From assembly GCF_009720525.1 (NCBI RefSeq), contig NZ_CP043930.1, forward strand, positions 1,833,501 to 1,897,500: a stretch of DNA of 64,000 nucleotides. The letters are read 5' to 3'. Shown here piece by piece: positions 54,981 to 63,886 of this stretch. Each line of letters starts with the position of its first letter. Within the stretch, counting starts at the first letter, position 1. The notes beneath the pieces were generated by a model. The model searched no databases and was not told where the DNA came from. It saw only the letters and a list, made by a program, of their open reading frames with translations. The position numbers and the translations under genes are program-made. Source of the DNA: Gimesia benthica (lineage in GTDB: Bacteria > Planctomycetota > Planctomycetia > Planctomycetales > Planctomycetaceae).

Positions 54981-57962
54981 CTAATTCAAAAAGCGAAACT
55001 CGGTCGAAGCAAACAGAATCTGACAGTACGAAGCCCACGCATTACGACGGGCCTGATTCTTGTCGTCATTCTCCTTCAGATTCAGTCCGAACAGCGAATC
55101 GATGTACTGCAACGCCTCGGCCTGCTCTTTGTCACTTGCCTCGCGTCCCAGGCAGGTCAGGTACAATTGTGAGACCCGCTCGCGATCACTCTGCTGCTCG
55201 TCTTTTAAAATCCGCTCGGCGGTTGCTTCCGCCTGGGAAATCACAAACGGGCTGTTCATCATAAACAGCGCCTGGGCCGGCACCGTGGTGACCGATCGAT
55301 TCCCCACCAGCATTTCGGGGGCGGGAAAATCAAACACGGTCAGCGCGGAAGGCACACTCCCCCGCACAATCGGCAGATAAACGCTCCGACGAAACTCGTC
55401 CGGATTCGCTCCCAGCTTCTTGTTACTGTTCGGGTTGATCGCCTGCTCCGGGTAATCGGAGACCACCGAACCGCCCATTGTCAGATCCAGCTTCCCGGAA
55501 ATCGTCAGCACCGAATCACGAATGCTCTCGGCTGACAACCGTCTGCGGTTCATCCGCCACACCAGATGGTTACCCGGATCTTTCTGATACTGATCTGCAC
55601 TGAAATCCGAACTCATTCGGTAAGCACTGCTCACCATGATTTCACGAATCAACGTCTTCATCGACCAGCCTTCCGAAACGAACCGCTGCGCGAGGTAGTC
55701 CAGTAACTCCGGATGCGTTGGCTGCTCACCCAGGTGACCGAAGTTATCGACGCTCCGCACCAGGCCATTGCCAAACAGATGCTTCCAGATCCGGTTCACC
55801 ATCACACGGCTCGTCAGCGGATTCTGCGAGCGGCTCAGCCACTCCGCCAGTTCCAGGCGTCCACTCTGTTTCGGACTCACCGCAGGCTGCTCTTTCAATG
55901 TCGCTATAGTCAGGAAGCCTCGATCAACCTTATCACCCAGTTGGTGAATATTCCCCCGCCGGGCAATCCGATAATCCGCAGGGTCCGGCTGCTCACCCAC
56001 TGCCAGCGCCATCGGTGCGGGCGGCGGTGCGTTCTCTTTCAACTTCTTAAGGTCCGCCTTCAACTGCTGCACACGAGCCTGCAGGGCTTCAACTTTTTGA
56101 TCATGTGCCGCTGCAGCAGCCCCGCCAGTCGGCTTCTGCGCCACCAGCACGTCCCGCTGTTTCGGCAGCTTGAATTGCGGCAGGAACTGCATGGCATCGA
56201 CGACAACGTACCCCAAAGACTCTTTGTTCGAGATCTCCACAAAGCCCGCATCACCGGCGGCAAATTCGAACGTTCCCAGCGAAGTGAAGATCCCATCAAT
56301 CGGACCCGACTTCGTCTGATCAATGTAGATGGTCTTTGAACCCTGCAACGATTGAATCGTCACCGGTACCCGTTTCGCACGACCTCTGCTTCCCGGAAAG
56401 GCAAAACGAACTTCATACTTCCCGGCAGCCGGCAGATCAGGAGTGAACCGAATCGACTTCTTCCCCTGCCCTTCATTCATATCGTGCACATAACCGACAC
56501 CCAGGTAGTTCTTGGAATAAGTCGATTCCTTCCAGTTTCCTGTTTTCTGGGCCTGAGCATCATCGACGACAATCCCCGTCAGTGCTTCCAGTTTGGTCTG
56601 CTGTGGGGTTCCGCCCTGCAGTTTCTTCAAGGCTTCGGAATCGTCCTTCAACTCTTTTTCCAGCTGTGCCAGGTCGGCTTCATATTTCTTGATCGCAGCC
56701 GCATGTTCCGGCTTGATCGGTAACGGCCGCGTCATCCAGCCCGAGACGAACTGGTTATTCAGACGATTGCCATGCACCGTCTCCGTACTGCGGAAGATCC
56801 CCGCCAGTGCGTAATAATCGGTCATCGGAATCGGATCGAACTTATGATCGTGACAGCGGGCACATCCCAGCGTCATTCCCATGAACGCCCGGCCTGTCAC
56901 ATCGATCTGCTCGTCGACCACATCCATCCGCAGCTTCTCTTTATCCCGCTCGCTGAGCATTTTCGCGCCCATCACCAGGAAACCAGTCGCCACAATGTTC
57001 CGCGTCCGCTCTGCATCGTTTTCATAAGGCAGCAGATCGCCGGCAATCTGCTCGCGGATGAACTCATCGTATGGCTTATCTTCGTTGAACGCCTGGATGA
57101 CGTAATCCCGGTACCGCCACGCATTGTAAAACGTGAGGTTGATATCCAGCCCGTTCGAATCCGCATAGCGGGCCAGGTCCAGCCAGTGACGTCCCCATGT
57201 CTCCCCGAAACGGGGCGAATCCAGCAGCCGATCGACCAGATGCTCATACGCCTGCGGCGATGGATCGTTCACAAACTCCTGAATCTGTTGCGGCGTCGGA
57301 GGCAGTCCGGTCAGATCAAAATAAACCCGCCGTACCAGCGTCTGTCTGTCCGCTGCTGCTGCCGGCTGCATCGACTTCGCTTCCAGCCGATTCAGAATGA
57401 AGCAGTCGATGTCATTCCGTACCCAGTCCTGCTGTTTGACTTTGGGAACCTCGGGACGGGTCAACGGACGAAACGACCAGAACTCCCGTTCCTTGTCAAA
57501 ATCAAATCCCTCATCAGCGTTGACTTGCTTACGGGCAGGCACATCTCCCTTTCGCGGATCGGGGGCCCCCATCTGAATCCACTTCCGGAAGTCGGCGATC
57601 ACTGCTGCAGGCAACTTCTCATCCGGCGGCATCGCGTAAAAATCGGGATCGTGTTCCAGTGCCTGCAGAATCAGACTCTGCTTCAGATTTCCCGGCACCA
57701 CCGCTTTCCCGGAATCGCCCCCCTGCAACATCCCCGCGCGACTGTCCAGCACAAACGATGCACTCTCCGGATCAGGTTCCCCCGAATGGCAATCGTAACA
57801 GTGCTCCACCAGTACCGGGCGGATCTTGTTTTCAAAAAATTCAATACCGGCCTGTGGTGAAACCTTCGTTACAGGCCCCTTGTCAGCGGCACGGGAATCC
57901 GTCACCAGCACAGCGGAAGAAACGAGGAGTGTCAGGCAGGAGGAAATCAGGAAAGAACGCAA
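54981..57962 (-). CDS. PSCyt1-DUF1549-DUF1553 secreted cytochrome-like protein (copy C)
   Basis: About 993 residues from the TTG at 57962, which has AAGGAG 7 nt upstream and opens directly on a signal peptide (LRSFLISSCLTLLVSSAVLVTDSRAAD). The frame reaches a GTG at 58001 without a ribosome site, adding 13 basic residues. PSCyt1 has CYDCH (near 55) and ALEHDPDFYAMPPDEKLP. DUF1549 spans about 160-410 (LVRRVYFDLTGLPPTPQQIQEFV, RFGETWGRHWLDLARYADSNG, CARCHDHKFDPIPMTDYYALAGIFRST). A coiled-coil and beta-sandwich insert follows (about 430-660). DUF1553 is at about 700-985 (WLSRSQNPLTSRVMVNRIWKHLFGNGLVRSVDNFGHLGEQPTHPELLDYLAQRF). Paired with DUF1501 copy C. Confidence 0.92.
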   Translation of the reverse strand: MRSFLISSCLTLLVSSAVLVTDSRAADKGPVTKVSPQAGIEFFENKIRPVLVEHCYDCHSGEPDPESASFVLDSRAGMLQGGDSGKAVVPGNLKQSLILQALEHDPDFYAMPPDEKLPAAVIADFRKWIQMGAPDPRKGDVPARKQVNADEGFDFDKEREFWSFRPLTRPEVPKVKQQDWVRNDIDCFILNRLEAKSMQPAAAADRQTLVRRVYFDLTGLPPTPQQIQEFVNDPSPQAYEHLVDRLLDSPRFGETWGRHWLDLARYADSNGLDINLTFYNAWRYRDYVIQAFNEDKPYDEFIREQIAGDLLPYENDAERTRNIVATGFLVMGAKMLSERDKEKLRMDVVDEQIDVTGRAFMGMTLGCARCHDHKFDPIPMTDYYALAGIFRSTETVHGNRLNNQFVSGWMTRPLPIKPEHAAAIKKYEADLAQLEKELKDDSEALKKLQGGTPQQTKLEALTGIVVDDAQAQKTGNWKESTYSKNYLGVGYVHDMNEGQGKKSIRFTPDLPAAGKYEVRFAFPGSRGRAKRVPVTIQSLQGSKTIYIDQTKSGPIDGIFTSLGTFEFAAGDAGFVEISNKESLGYVVVDAMQFLPQFKLPKQRDVLVAQKPTGGAAAAAHDQKVEALQARVQQLKADLKKLKENAPPPAPMALAVGEQPDPADYRIARRGNIHQLGDKVDRGFLTIATLKEQPAVSPKQSGRLELAEWLSRSQNPLTSRVMVNRIWKHLFGNGLVRSVDNFGHLGEQPTHPELLDYLAQRFVSEGWSMKTLIREIMVSSAYRMSSDFSADQYQKDPGNHLVWRMNRRRLSAESIRDSVLTISGKLDLTMGGSVVSDYPEQAINPNSNKKLGANPDEFRRSVYLPIVRGSVPSALTVFDFPAPEMLVGNRSVTTVPAQALFMMNSPFVISQAEATAERILKDEQQSDRERVSQLYLTCLGREASDKEQAEALQYIDSLFGLNLKENDDKNQARRNAWASYCQILFASTEFRFLN

Positions 57963-58001
57963 GGGAGTTCTCCTTCTCGAAGCTTTTAATGATGAACGCA
58001 C

Positions 58002-58746
58002 TCAATACGCTTTGGGAAAGCAGACTCTGATGGAATGATTCAGACCTGGAGGGATGGAGAGACGTTAAAATGGCCTGAATTTCAATCATCGTCGATTATA
58101 AACCCCGACAGGCACTCGATGAACTAAATAACAACGCATTTTGATACTTTTACTCGTATTCCCCCCGAAAAATCCATTTCATCCCCCTTCCAGACCGGAA
58201 TTTCATCCACACAGCTTCCCATTCCCTGCACATCCACAGCTCCCGTTTTTTATTAACGAAATAAATAAACAAGACTTCAAAAAACACACATGAATCGAAT
58301 TCCATTTCCAACGTTTCAAAGGTCTGCATTGTCTCCTGCTGACCATGCTCTCAGTTCAGCCTGCCCACCACTGAAGACCAGATGTACTTGCTGCATAAAC
58401 TGGACTTGATCGTCACTCTCCGAATCGTATTCTTGTGCAATTGTGCTTCGCGCGCGAGGCGGATGATGCGTGCACTGGAACACGGACCACAACTGACTCA
58501 GATGCACCTGAATCGGCGTCGAATTTTCCAGTTTTTCACCAGAACAAAAATCACAGGTTCGCAATGTCTCGTCCATTTTCAAATCATCTCGCAGCACACT
58601 CAACGCAGTTCGACACAGACTCACTGCAAACTCAACACATCTCACCCCACACTCAATCCACGATTCCCTCTTGACCCCCACACGCCATTCCACAAAATCA
58701 TCAATACAGTAAACCACAACCACAATAACCAAGCCCCCAAATCAAG
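58002..58746. other. Long intergenic region, no supported gene
   Basis: About 745 bases upstream of the DUF1549 gene. It is AT-richer than its neighbours. Overlapping open frames exist on both strands between 58316 and 58798, 138 codons each. The minus-strand one contains a stretch with a Cys pair (MDETLRTCDFCSGEKLEN) that could be a fragment of a small zinc-binding protein, but it has no ribosome site and no recognisable domain, so neither is called. No terminator or tRNA seen. Confidence 0.4.
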
Positions 58747-59016
58747 GATAAACCCGAATGCCATTCGGACCGAGCACAGCGAGCAGGAAACAGAATGAGA
58801 AAGCACTCAAATAGAAAAACCGCACCTCACCACAAACGCAGGGGCGGTGCCCATGTGCCCACCCACCTCGTGACTCACGAACTCAAATACCATTTACCAT
58901 GGTTCCCGAATCCGACAATCATACCCATCGGCTCAGCAGCAGTAAGGTAGAGAAACAACCACCAATGCCAATCGGCATCAGAAAGAATTTCGTGCCTTTC
59001 ATGTCTTTCGTGGTAG
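58747..59016 (+). repeat. Modular intergenic repeat, copy R1 (diverged)
   Basis: Begins with module A (58747-58790): CCCGAAT-GCC-ATTCGG hairpin, then CCGAGCACAGCGAGCAGGA. A GGGGCGGTGCCCATGTGCCC block is at 58840-58860, and ATGCC-AATC-GGCAT at about 58962-58975 takes the place of the module B hairpin. It ends with module C (58986-59016), tandem TTTCGTG units closing in CGTGGTAG. It lies 111 bp before the Gfo/Idh gene. Confidence 0.7.
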
Positions 59017-59127
59017 AAAAAAACTATCTCCAAGTTTTCTTTTGCTCTCGAATCCCTGCCTCCTATAATAAAAGTTCGTTTATCCGTCTCCCACCACCGT
59101 GTCTCACCAGTCAGGAGCACACCAACC

Positions 59128-60438
59128 ATGGACCGCAGGACGTTTCTACAGGGTTCAGCCGCCGGGCTGGCCACTCTCTCCCTGGATCAGGTTGCTAAAG
59201 CCGCTGCCAGCGAACGCATTCGCATCGGCATGATCGGTGCCGGCGGTCGCGCTGCCGCCCTCAACCGTCACTTCGCGGAAAACCCCCAGGCCGAAATCGT
59301 CACCATCGCCGAGATCGACTCCGCCCGCCTCGGCAACACCGTGGACACCGTCACCAGACTGCAGGGCAAACAACCAGAAGTCATCCGCGATTTCCGTCAC
59401 CTGCTCGACGACAACAGTCTCGACGCCATCGTGGTCGGCACTCCCGATCACTGGCACGCCATCCCCACGATCCTCGCCTGCCAGGCCGGCAAAGATGTCT
59501 ACGTCGAAAAGCCGGACGGCCACAACATCGTCGAAGGCCAGCGGATGGTCGCCGCCATGAAAAAACACAACCGCGTCGTGCAATTGGGCTCGCAGCACCG
59601 TTCCACCGAACGCCTGAAGTCGGCCCTCGCCTACATCCGCAGCGGCGCCCTCGGTCGCTGCCTGGTCGCCAAAGCCTGGGAAAGCACCCGGCAGGGAAAC
59701 ATCGGCTACCCGCCTGACAGCACGCCCCCCGACACTGTCGATTACGACATGTGGCTCGGCCCTGCCAAAAAACGCCCCTTCAATAAAAACCGCTTCCACG
59801 GCCGCTGGCGCTGGTTCCACGATTATGGCACCGGCGACCTGGGCAACGACGGCGTGCATCGTCTCGACATGGCCTTCGCCGCGCTCAATGCCGCTTGTGA
59901 AGCACAAGGCGACGCCGCCATTTCGCTCCCCTCCAAAATCTCCGCGACCGGCGGCAAATGGTACTTCGACGACATGCAGGAATGGCCCGATACCCTGCAG
60001 GTCACCTACGAATACCAGAGCGATACGCCCAAAATCCTCACCTACGAAATGCGGATCTGGGCCCCCTACCATTATCACGGCGAATCAGAAGGCGCCGTCA
60101 TCTACGGCGATAAAGCCCATATGACCATCGGCAACAGCCGCTGGCGCGTTTACGGCGAGCGCGGCAAGCTGATCAAGGAAGTCAAAGGGGACAGCGACGC
60201 CGGCCCGCACGTGGCCAACTTCCTCGACTGCATCAAGACCCGCAGCAAACCGGCCTGCGATCTGGAAACGGTGGGACACCCCGCCTCCATCCTCTGCCAC
60301 GCCGGCAACATCGCCGCTCGCGTCGGCCGCACACTGACTCTCGATCCCCAAACTGAAACCTTCAAAAACGACGACGACGCCAACCAGCTCCGCGGCCGGG
60401 AAGAATGGCGCAAACCCTGGACACTCCCCGAAGTCTAA
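59128..60438 (+). CDS. Gfo/Idh/MocA family oxidoreductase, Tat-exported
   Basis: 436 residues. Tat-type signal MDRRTFLQGSAAGLATLSLD (1-20). Rossmann domain: IRIGMIGAGGRAAALNRHF (31-49) and TIAEIDSARL. The catalytic EKP motif is near 128-130 (VYVEKPDGHNIVEGQRM), with DAIVVGTPDHWHAIPTILA before it. The C-terminal beta-sheet domain starts near 150 (QLGSQHRSTERLKSALAYIRSG) and includes YDMWLGPAKKRPFNKNRFHGRWRWFHDYGTGDLGNDGVHRLDMA. This is the large planctomycete group of exported sugar dehydrogenase-like proteins; NAD(P) would be carried bound through the Tat route. The substrate is unknown. Third codon positions are very GC-rich. It lies between intergenic repeats R1 and R2. AGGAG ribosome site. 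Confidence 0.92.
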   Translation: MDRRTFLQGSAAGLATLSLDQVAKAAASERIRIGMIGAGGRAAALNRHFAENPQAEIVTIAEIDSARLGNTVDTVTRLQGKQPEVIRDFRHLLDDNSLDAIVVGTPDHWHAIPTILACQAGKDVYVEKPDGHNIVEGQRMVAAMKKHNRVVQLGSQHRSTERLKSALAYIRSGALGRCLVAKAWESTRQGNIGYPPDSTPPDTVDYDMWLGPAKKRPFNKNRFHGRWRWFHDYGTGDLGNDGVHRLDMAFAALNAACEAQGDAAISLPSKISATGGKWYFDDMQEWPDTLQVTYEYQSDTPKILTYEMRIWAPYHYHGESEGAVIYGDKAHMTIGNSRWRVYGERGKLIKEVKGDSDAGPHVANFLDCIKTRSKPACDLETVGHPASILCHAGNIAARVGRTLTLDPQTETFKNDDDANQLRGREEWRKPWTLPEV

Positions 60439-60524
60439 AAAAATAGGGGCGGTCCCATATTCCCGCCCGCCTGGCGAATAACAAATCAGAAACACACTAC
60501 CCAAGGAACGATAGCAAGCCTCCA

Positions 60525-60797
60525 ACCCCGGGTAAGCCCGAATGCAATTCGGGCCGAGCGCAGCGAGCAGGAAACTGACAGTGTTGCATTCAAGCAAGAA
60601 ACAGTTAGTTTGCTCTCAAAACCATTCTGAACTGAGGTCGGAAAGAGAATTACCAGTTCGCACCTTTACCCAGACAACCTCCTGTTGCCTACGGCAATAC
60701 CGGATTACATCCGGTACCACCCCCATCCGCTCCCGTAACACAACCAACCTGCGTCAGCATTTTTTTCGTGCCTTTCGTGTCTTTCGTGGTAGTAAAA
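60525..60797 (+). repeat. Modular intergenic repeat, copy R2 (complete)
   Basis: Module A: GCCCGAAT-GCA-ATTCGGGC hairpin (60536-60554) followed by CGAGCGCAGCGAGCAGGAAA. Middle: GTTGCATTCAAGCAAGAAAC. Module B: TTGCC-TAC-GGCAA and CCGGAT-TAC-ATCCGG hairpins (about 60685-60715). Module C: TTTCGTG units ending TTTCGTGGTAG (about 60764-60792). It begins 86 bp after the Gfo/Idh stop. Nearly collinear with R4 (62039-62330). Confidence 0.8.
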
Positions 60798-60820
60798 TTC
60801 GATTCCATTTCGGGTTCCCA

Positions 60821-61036
60821 CCGGGTGGGCGCGGATGTAATCCGTGCCGAGCGCAGCGAGCAGGAGGTCCCAGCTCACCAGATCAATTCATAACAGGCCA
60901 CTAACTAAATTAATTTACCTTGAGGAACGCGTACTCTTCACATTGTCTGCCCTGCAACATCCGGTACCACCCGCTCTAGTAACGCCATCAACCTGCGTCA
61001 GCATAATTTTCGTGTCGTTCGTGCATTTCATGGTAG
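60821..61036 (+). repeat. Modular intergenic repeat, copy R3 (rearranged)
   Basis: Module A has a different stem but the same shape: CGGAT-GTA-ATCCG (about 60832-60844), followed by the identical tail GCCGAGCGCAGCGAGCAGGA. A short middle follows, then a partial module B (CATCCGGTACCACCCGCT, about 60958-60975), ACCTGCGTCAGCATAATTTT, and module C with TTTCATGGTAG (to 61036). It directly follows R2 in the same orientation. Confidence 0.75.
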
Positions 61037-61142
61037 CAATTAAAACACCCGACAGGCCAGTTCCAGATCACATTGACACAGTTTGTACTGAACTGATAGC
61101 ATCCGGTCTCCCGTTGCTCGCCCAAATTCAAGGAGGTTCAAA

Positions 61143-61991
61143 ATGCCGGTTCTTGGTCGCATTGTTTTTGCCTGTCTGCTCTGCTTTGGTACAGTTTGTC
61201 TGGCTGCTGATCCGCAGGAACGTCCGGCTCTGCTGAAGCAGGTACCCTCTGAAACCAATCAGCGGCCAGCAGCCCTCGATCATCTTCGCCTGGCAACAGA
61301 ACAACTGCAGGCGGCGGGCCTGAAAACAGAAGCAGAGAGACTGCGGGAACTCTCTCTGCAGATCAAACAACGCATTCGTCAGAAACAGGCGGAATTGGAG
61401 ACACAGGCAAAACAACTGCAACAGCTGGTGGGAACGCCGGCTCAGATTTTGTGCCGCTGTTGTATTCTGGAACTCACCCCGGACGCTGCAGAAGAATTTG
61501 CCACAGCTGCGAAGCCGGTGAATCAGGTTCAATCAGGAGTCGCAATCTACAGCAACGCCGAATCAGTCTTCGCAAAACTGAAACGGGAGGGGAAAATCAA
61601 GCGGGTCCACGCCAGTCCGCAGATTGTGACCAGGCCAGGAAAACCGGCGACCTTTAAAAGTGGCGGCGAATTTCCGATCCCGATCCCGGCCGACGACAGG
61701 CAGCCCTCAGTCGAATGGAGAGAGTTTGGCATCATCTGCAAAGTCGAGCCGGATCTGTTGGAGAATGGTAAAGTCCTGCTCCGCTTCTCCCCCGAAATTT
61801 CAGAATGTGACTTTGCGCACGCGGTCCAGGTCAACGGCACCACGGTCCCCGGCCTGACAGTACGACGCGTCAACACCAGGGCAGAAATGAATCTCGGTGA
61901 AACGCTGGTGGTGAAAACAGTCTCGAACACGAAAGACCAGGCAGAGACCGTAACCCTGTATATGGTCACGCCGGTTAACTTTGAAGAATAA
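61143..61991 (+). CDS. Mini-secretin: secreted protein with only the secretin C-domain
   Basis: 282 residues. Signal peptide (1-21), a coiled coil (about 45-97, RLATEQLQAAGLKTEAERL), then a region like the secretin (type II/III secretion, GspD) homology domain (about 105-280): ASPQIVTRPGKPATFKSGGEFPIP (157-180), FGIICKVEPDLLENGKVLLRFSPEIS (195-220) and LTVRRVNTRAEMNLGETLVVKTV (238-260). The N0-N3 domains of real secretins are missing, and no other secretion genes are nearby. It may be a divergent planctomycete beta-domain protein and not a pore. Excellent AAGGAGG ribosome site. It sits alone between repeats R3 and R4. Confidence 0.78.
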   Translation: MPVLGRIVFACLLCFGTVCLAADPQERPALLKQVPSETNQRPAALDHLRLATEQLQAAGLKTEAERLRELSLQIKQRIRQKQAELETQAKQLQQLVGTPAQILCRCCILELTPDAAEEFATAAKPVNQVQSGVAIYSNAESVFAKLKREGKIKRVHASPQIVTRPGKPATFKSGGEFPIPIPADDRQPSVEWREFGIICKVEPDLLENGKVLLRFSPEISECDFAHAVQVNGTTVPGLTVRRVNTRAEMNLGETLVVKTVSNTKDQAETVTLYMVTPVNFEE

Positions 61992-62038
61992 TCGAACAAC
62001 ACGATTTCACACTCTGCCCCGGCACTGTTTCGCCCCGT

Positions 62039-62330
62039 CCCCGGGTAAGCCCGAATAAAATTCGGGCCGAGCGCAGCGAGCAGGAAACTGTCTGTGTTGC
62101 GTTCAAGCAAGAAACATCCCGTTTGCTCTCCAGACTATTCTTGATTGAGATCAGAAACTGAAATACCAGATCGTACCTTCACCCTGTCAGTTTCCTGTTG
62201 CCTTCGGCAATACCGGATTACATCCGGTACCCCTCACATCCGCTCCGGTAACGCAACTAACCTGCGCCAGCATAATTTTCGTGTCTTTCGTGCTGGCCGT
62301 GGTAGCAAAAAAATTCGTGCGATTCGTGGT
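62039..62330 (+). repeat. Modular intergenic repeat, copy R4 (complete)
   Basis: Same order as R2: GCCCGAAT-AAA-ATTCGGGC hairpin, CGAGCGCAGCGAGCAGGAAA, GTTGCGTTCAAGCAAGAAAC, TTGCC-TTC-GGCAA, CCGGAT-TAC-ATCCGG, TAACGCAACTAACCTGCGCC, then an extended module C (TTTCGTG units ending CGTGGTAGC, followed by a second TTCGTGGTACC). It ends at the stop codon of the leftward gene at 62335. Confidence 0.8.
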
Positions 62331-62334
62331 ACCA

Positions 62335-63699
62335 TCAAGCCTGCTGCTTCAACGGGTTCGTCTCCAAAATAATGTCATTAATCCCCGTCTGGTTAAATCC
62401 TTTGAACCCCTCTTCCCGCTGCAGAATTTCCAGGTGCGAACCGATGGCCCCTTTTTCGCGGAACTTGTCCGCTTCTTCTTGAGAGATCAGTCCGTCTTTC
62501 AGCAGCGACTGAATCCGGCTCTCTTGCACCGGCCAGATTTCCCCTGCCGTAAACGCCTGACGCAAATGTGGCAGATCGGTAAAGGGCTTCATCGTTTTCA
62601 CGTCCCCCTCTTCCGCCAGCTGGTCCCGTGCGGCGTCGAAGTCGAACTGGCATTCCAGGTGATGCATGCCCGCCTGCAGGAACGCTTCCCCATGCAGTCG
62701 GTACCACAGCCCCACCGTACCCAGCTCATTCCGTTGCTGAAATGCCTCGTGTGCAAAGTCCTGCGATACCTCTTCGGCTGAGAGATCGACATCCGCGAAT
62801 ATTGTGATCCTCGCGTGAGGCTGCTCAATCACCTGGGCACCCCAGCCCGCTTCCTTGCCGGCATAGAACCGTTCACGCAGATTGAAACCCAAGAGTTCGA
62901 AGATCCCAATCAGGCTCTGGAAATACTTCCGGCTCGAACGATACGTATGGTGATCGTGATTCGCCCAGCCCATGCCCATGGCATCCTGGCGGGCCTTCTG
63001 AATCCGAGCCGCCAGGTTCCGCTGCTGCCAGTAATCCCGTTCGCCGGCAAAGAACAGATCGCAGGTCCGGTCCACACCCAGATCCGCAATTGATGCCTTA
63101 ATCAGCGAAGCCGCATGCGCGAAACCCGCACTCGCTTCCGCGAAGTCCCGCTTCCGTAGCCGCAGCGCTTCCGCATGGGCGGCCAGCTTTTTCAGATCCG
63201 GAGTGGCAGGCGGTGTCGTACACGTTACCGGGCAACCGTGCCGCTCAATCACATGCAGTTCAACGCCTTCGCCGTCAAAAGCAATCCGCTGTCGCACCGC
63301 AGCACCGACATCACCTTCAATCGGAATGTCCATATCACGCTGCTGCACCAGCAGAAAGTCAGCCACACTGTCCACCCTGACAAACAAACGCTCGACCGCC
63401 GACGCAGCCGCCTTCACCGCAGGAAACATCGCCGCAGGATGATGATACAACGGACGATCCGCATCCGTCACCGGCTCATATCCCAAATCCACCAACTCAT
63501 TCGCCAGCGCATCAGACCACTTCACTTCCAAATGATCCACCCAGTCCCTGAGCCGGGTTCCTGTGCGGGTCTGGAGATCATGGGCAAACTGTTGAATGTC
63601 GGCTGACTTCTGACAAAACACATTTATCCGCTCATCGATAAAGCGGGCCGTTTCCGGATACCGTTTCCAGTCATAAACTGTAAGCTGTTCGCTGGACAT
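62335..63699 (-). CDS. Conserved-looking protein of unknown function
   Basis: 454 residues, not assigned to a family with confidence. It has no signal peptide or membrane segment. The N-terminal 60 residues are helical. A His-rich central part, GWANHDHHTYRSSRKYFQ (about 248-265), is followed by LIGIFELLGFNLRERFYAGKEAGWGAQVIEQ and FADVDLSAEEVSQDFAHE. This spacing of His, His and Glu with alternating strands recalls vicinal-oxygen-chelate or DUF1338-type metal enzymes, a tentative comparison only. The gene is divergent from a saccharopine-dehydrogenase-like gene 187 bp away, which hints at lysine or related amino-acid metabolism. Clear GGAGA ribosome site 6 nt before the ATG; coding use is strong throughout, so the gene itself is certain. 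Confidence 0.75.
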   Translation of the reverse strand: MSSEQLTVYDWKRYPETARFIDERINVFCQKSADIQQFAHDLQTRTGTRLRDWVDHLEVKWSDALANELVDLGYEPVTDADRPLYHHPAAMFPAVKAAASAVERLFVRVDSVADFLLVQQRDMDIPIEGDVGAAVRQRIAFDGEGVELHVIERHGCPVTCTTPPATPDLKKLAAHAEALRLRKRDFAEASAGFAHAASLIKASIADLGVDRTCDLFFAGERDYWQQRNLAARIQKARQDAMGMGWANHDHHTYRSSRKYFQSLIGIFELLGFNLRERFYAGKEAGWGAQVIEQPHARITIFADVDLSAEEVSQDFAHEAFQQRNELGTVGLWYRLHGEAFLQAGMHHLECQFDFDAARDQLAEEGDVKTMKPFTDLPHLRQAFTAGEIWPVQESRIQSLLKDGLISQEEADKFREKGAIGSHLEILQREEGFKGFNQTGINDIILETNPLKQQA

Positions 63700-63821
63700 G
63701 GCTTATCTCCTCTATTTTCATAACCGTTTCCACTCGCTCAAAGTCAAGTGGCGTCTCTATGAATTAATACGTCAAAACCTGCGAAAACAGAAACTCAATC
63801 AGAAAACAGGTTTTCCACGTA

Positions 63822-63827
63822 TATAAT
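63822..63827 (+). promoter_or_regulatory. -10 element for saccharopine-dehydrogenase-like gene
   Basis: Perfect TATAAT, 59 bp before the ATG. No good -35 is present at 16-18 bp; an inverted repeat AACCTG...CAGGTT (about 63776-63813) covers that position and could bind an activator. Confidence 0.35.
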
Positions 63828-63886
63828 CATAGTGAGGTCTTTCACATCACTTCTCACATCATGAATTCTACACAGGAGGACCTGCG

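Noticed and set aside
56772-57860. Frame of 362 codons antisense to DUF1549 copy C
   Set aside because: Shadow frame; composition rich in Arg/His/Ile as expected from reading a biased gene backwards.
58316-58732. 138-codon minus-strand frame with a Cys pair
   Set aside because: No ribosome site, no known domain, and an equally long frame on the opposite strand; left as unassigned.
60542-60904. Small frame within repeats R2/R3, with a relative at 62145-62372
   Set aside because: The similarity between the two predicted peptides comes from the intergenic repeat itself; no ribosome sites. Likewise the minus-strand frames starting MLE.NT.SFLLAALGPN.
58986-62330. CRISPR array or integron attC sites
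   Set aside because: The TTTCGTG units have no unique spacers, the repeats are 215-295 bp and spaced by genes, and no cas or integrase gene is present.
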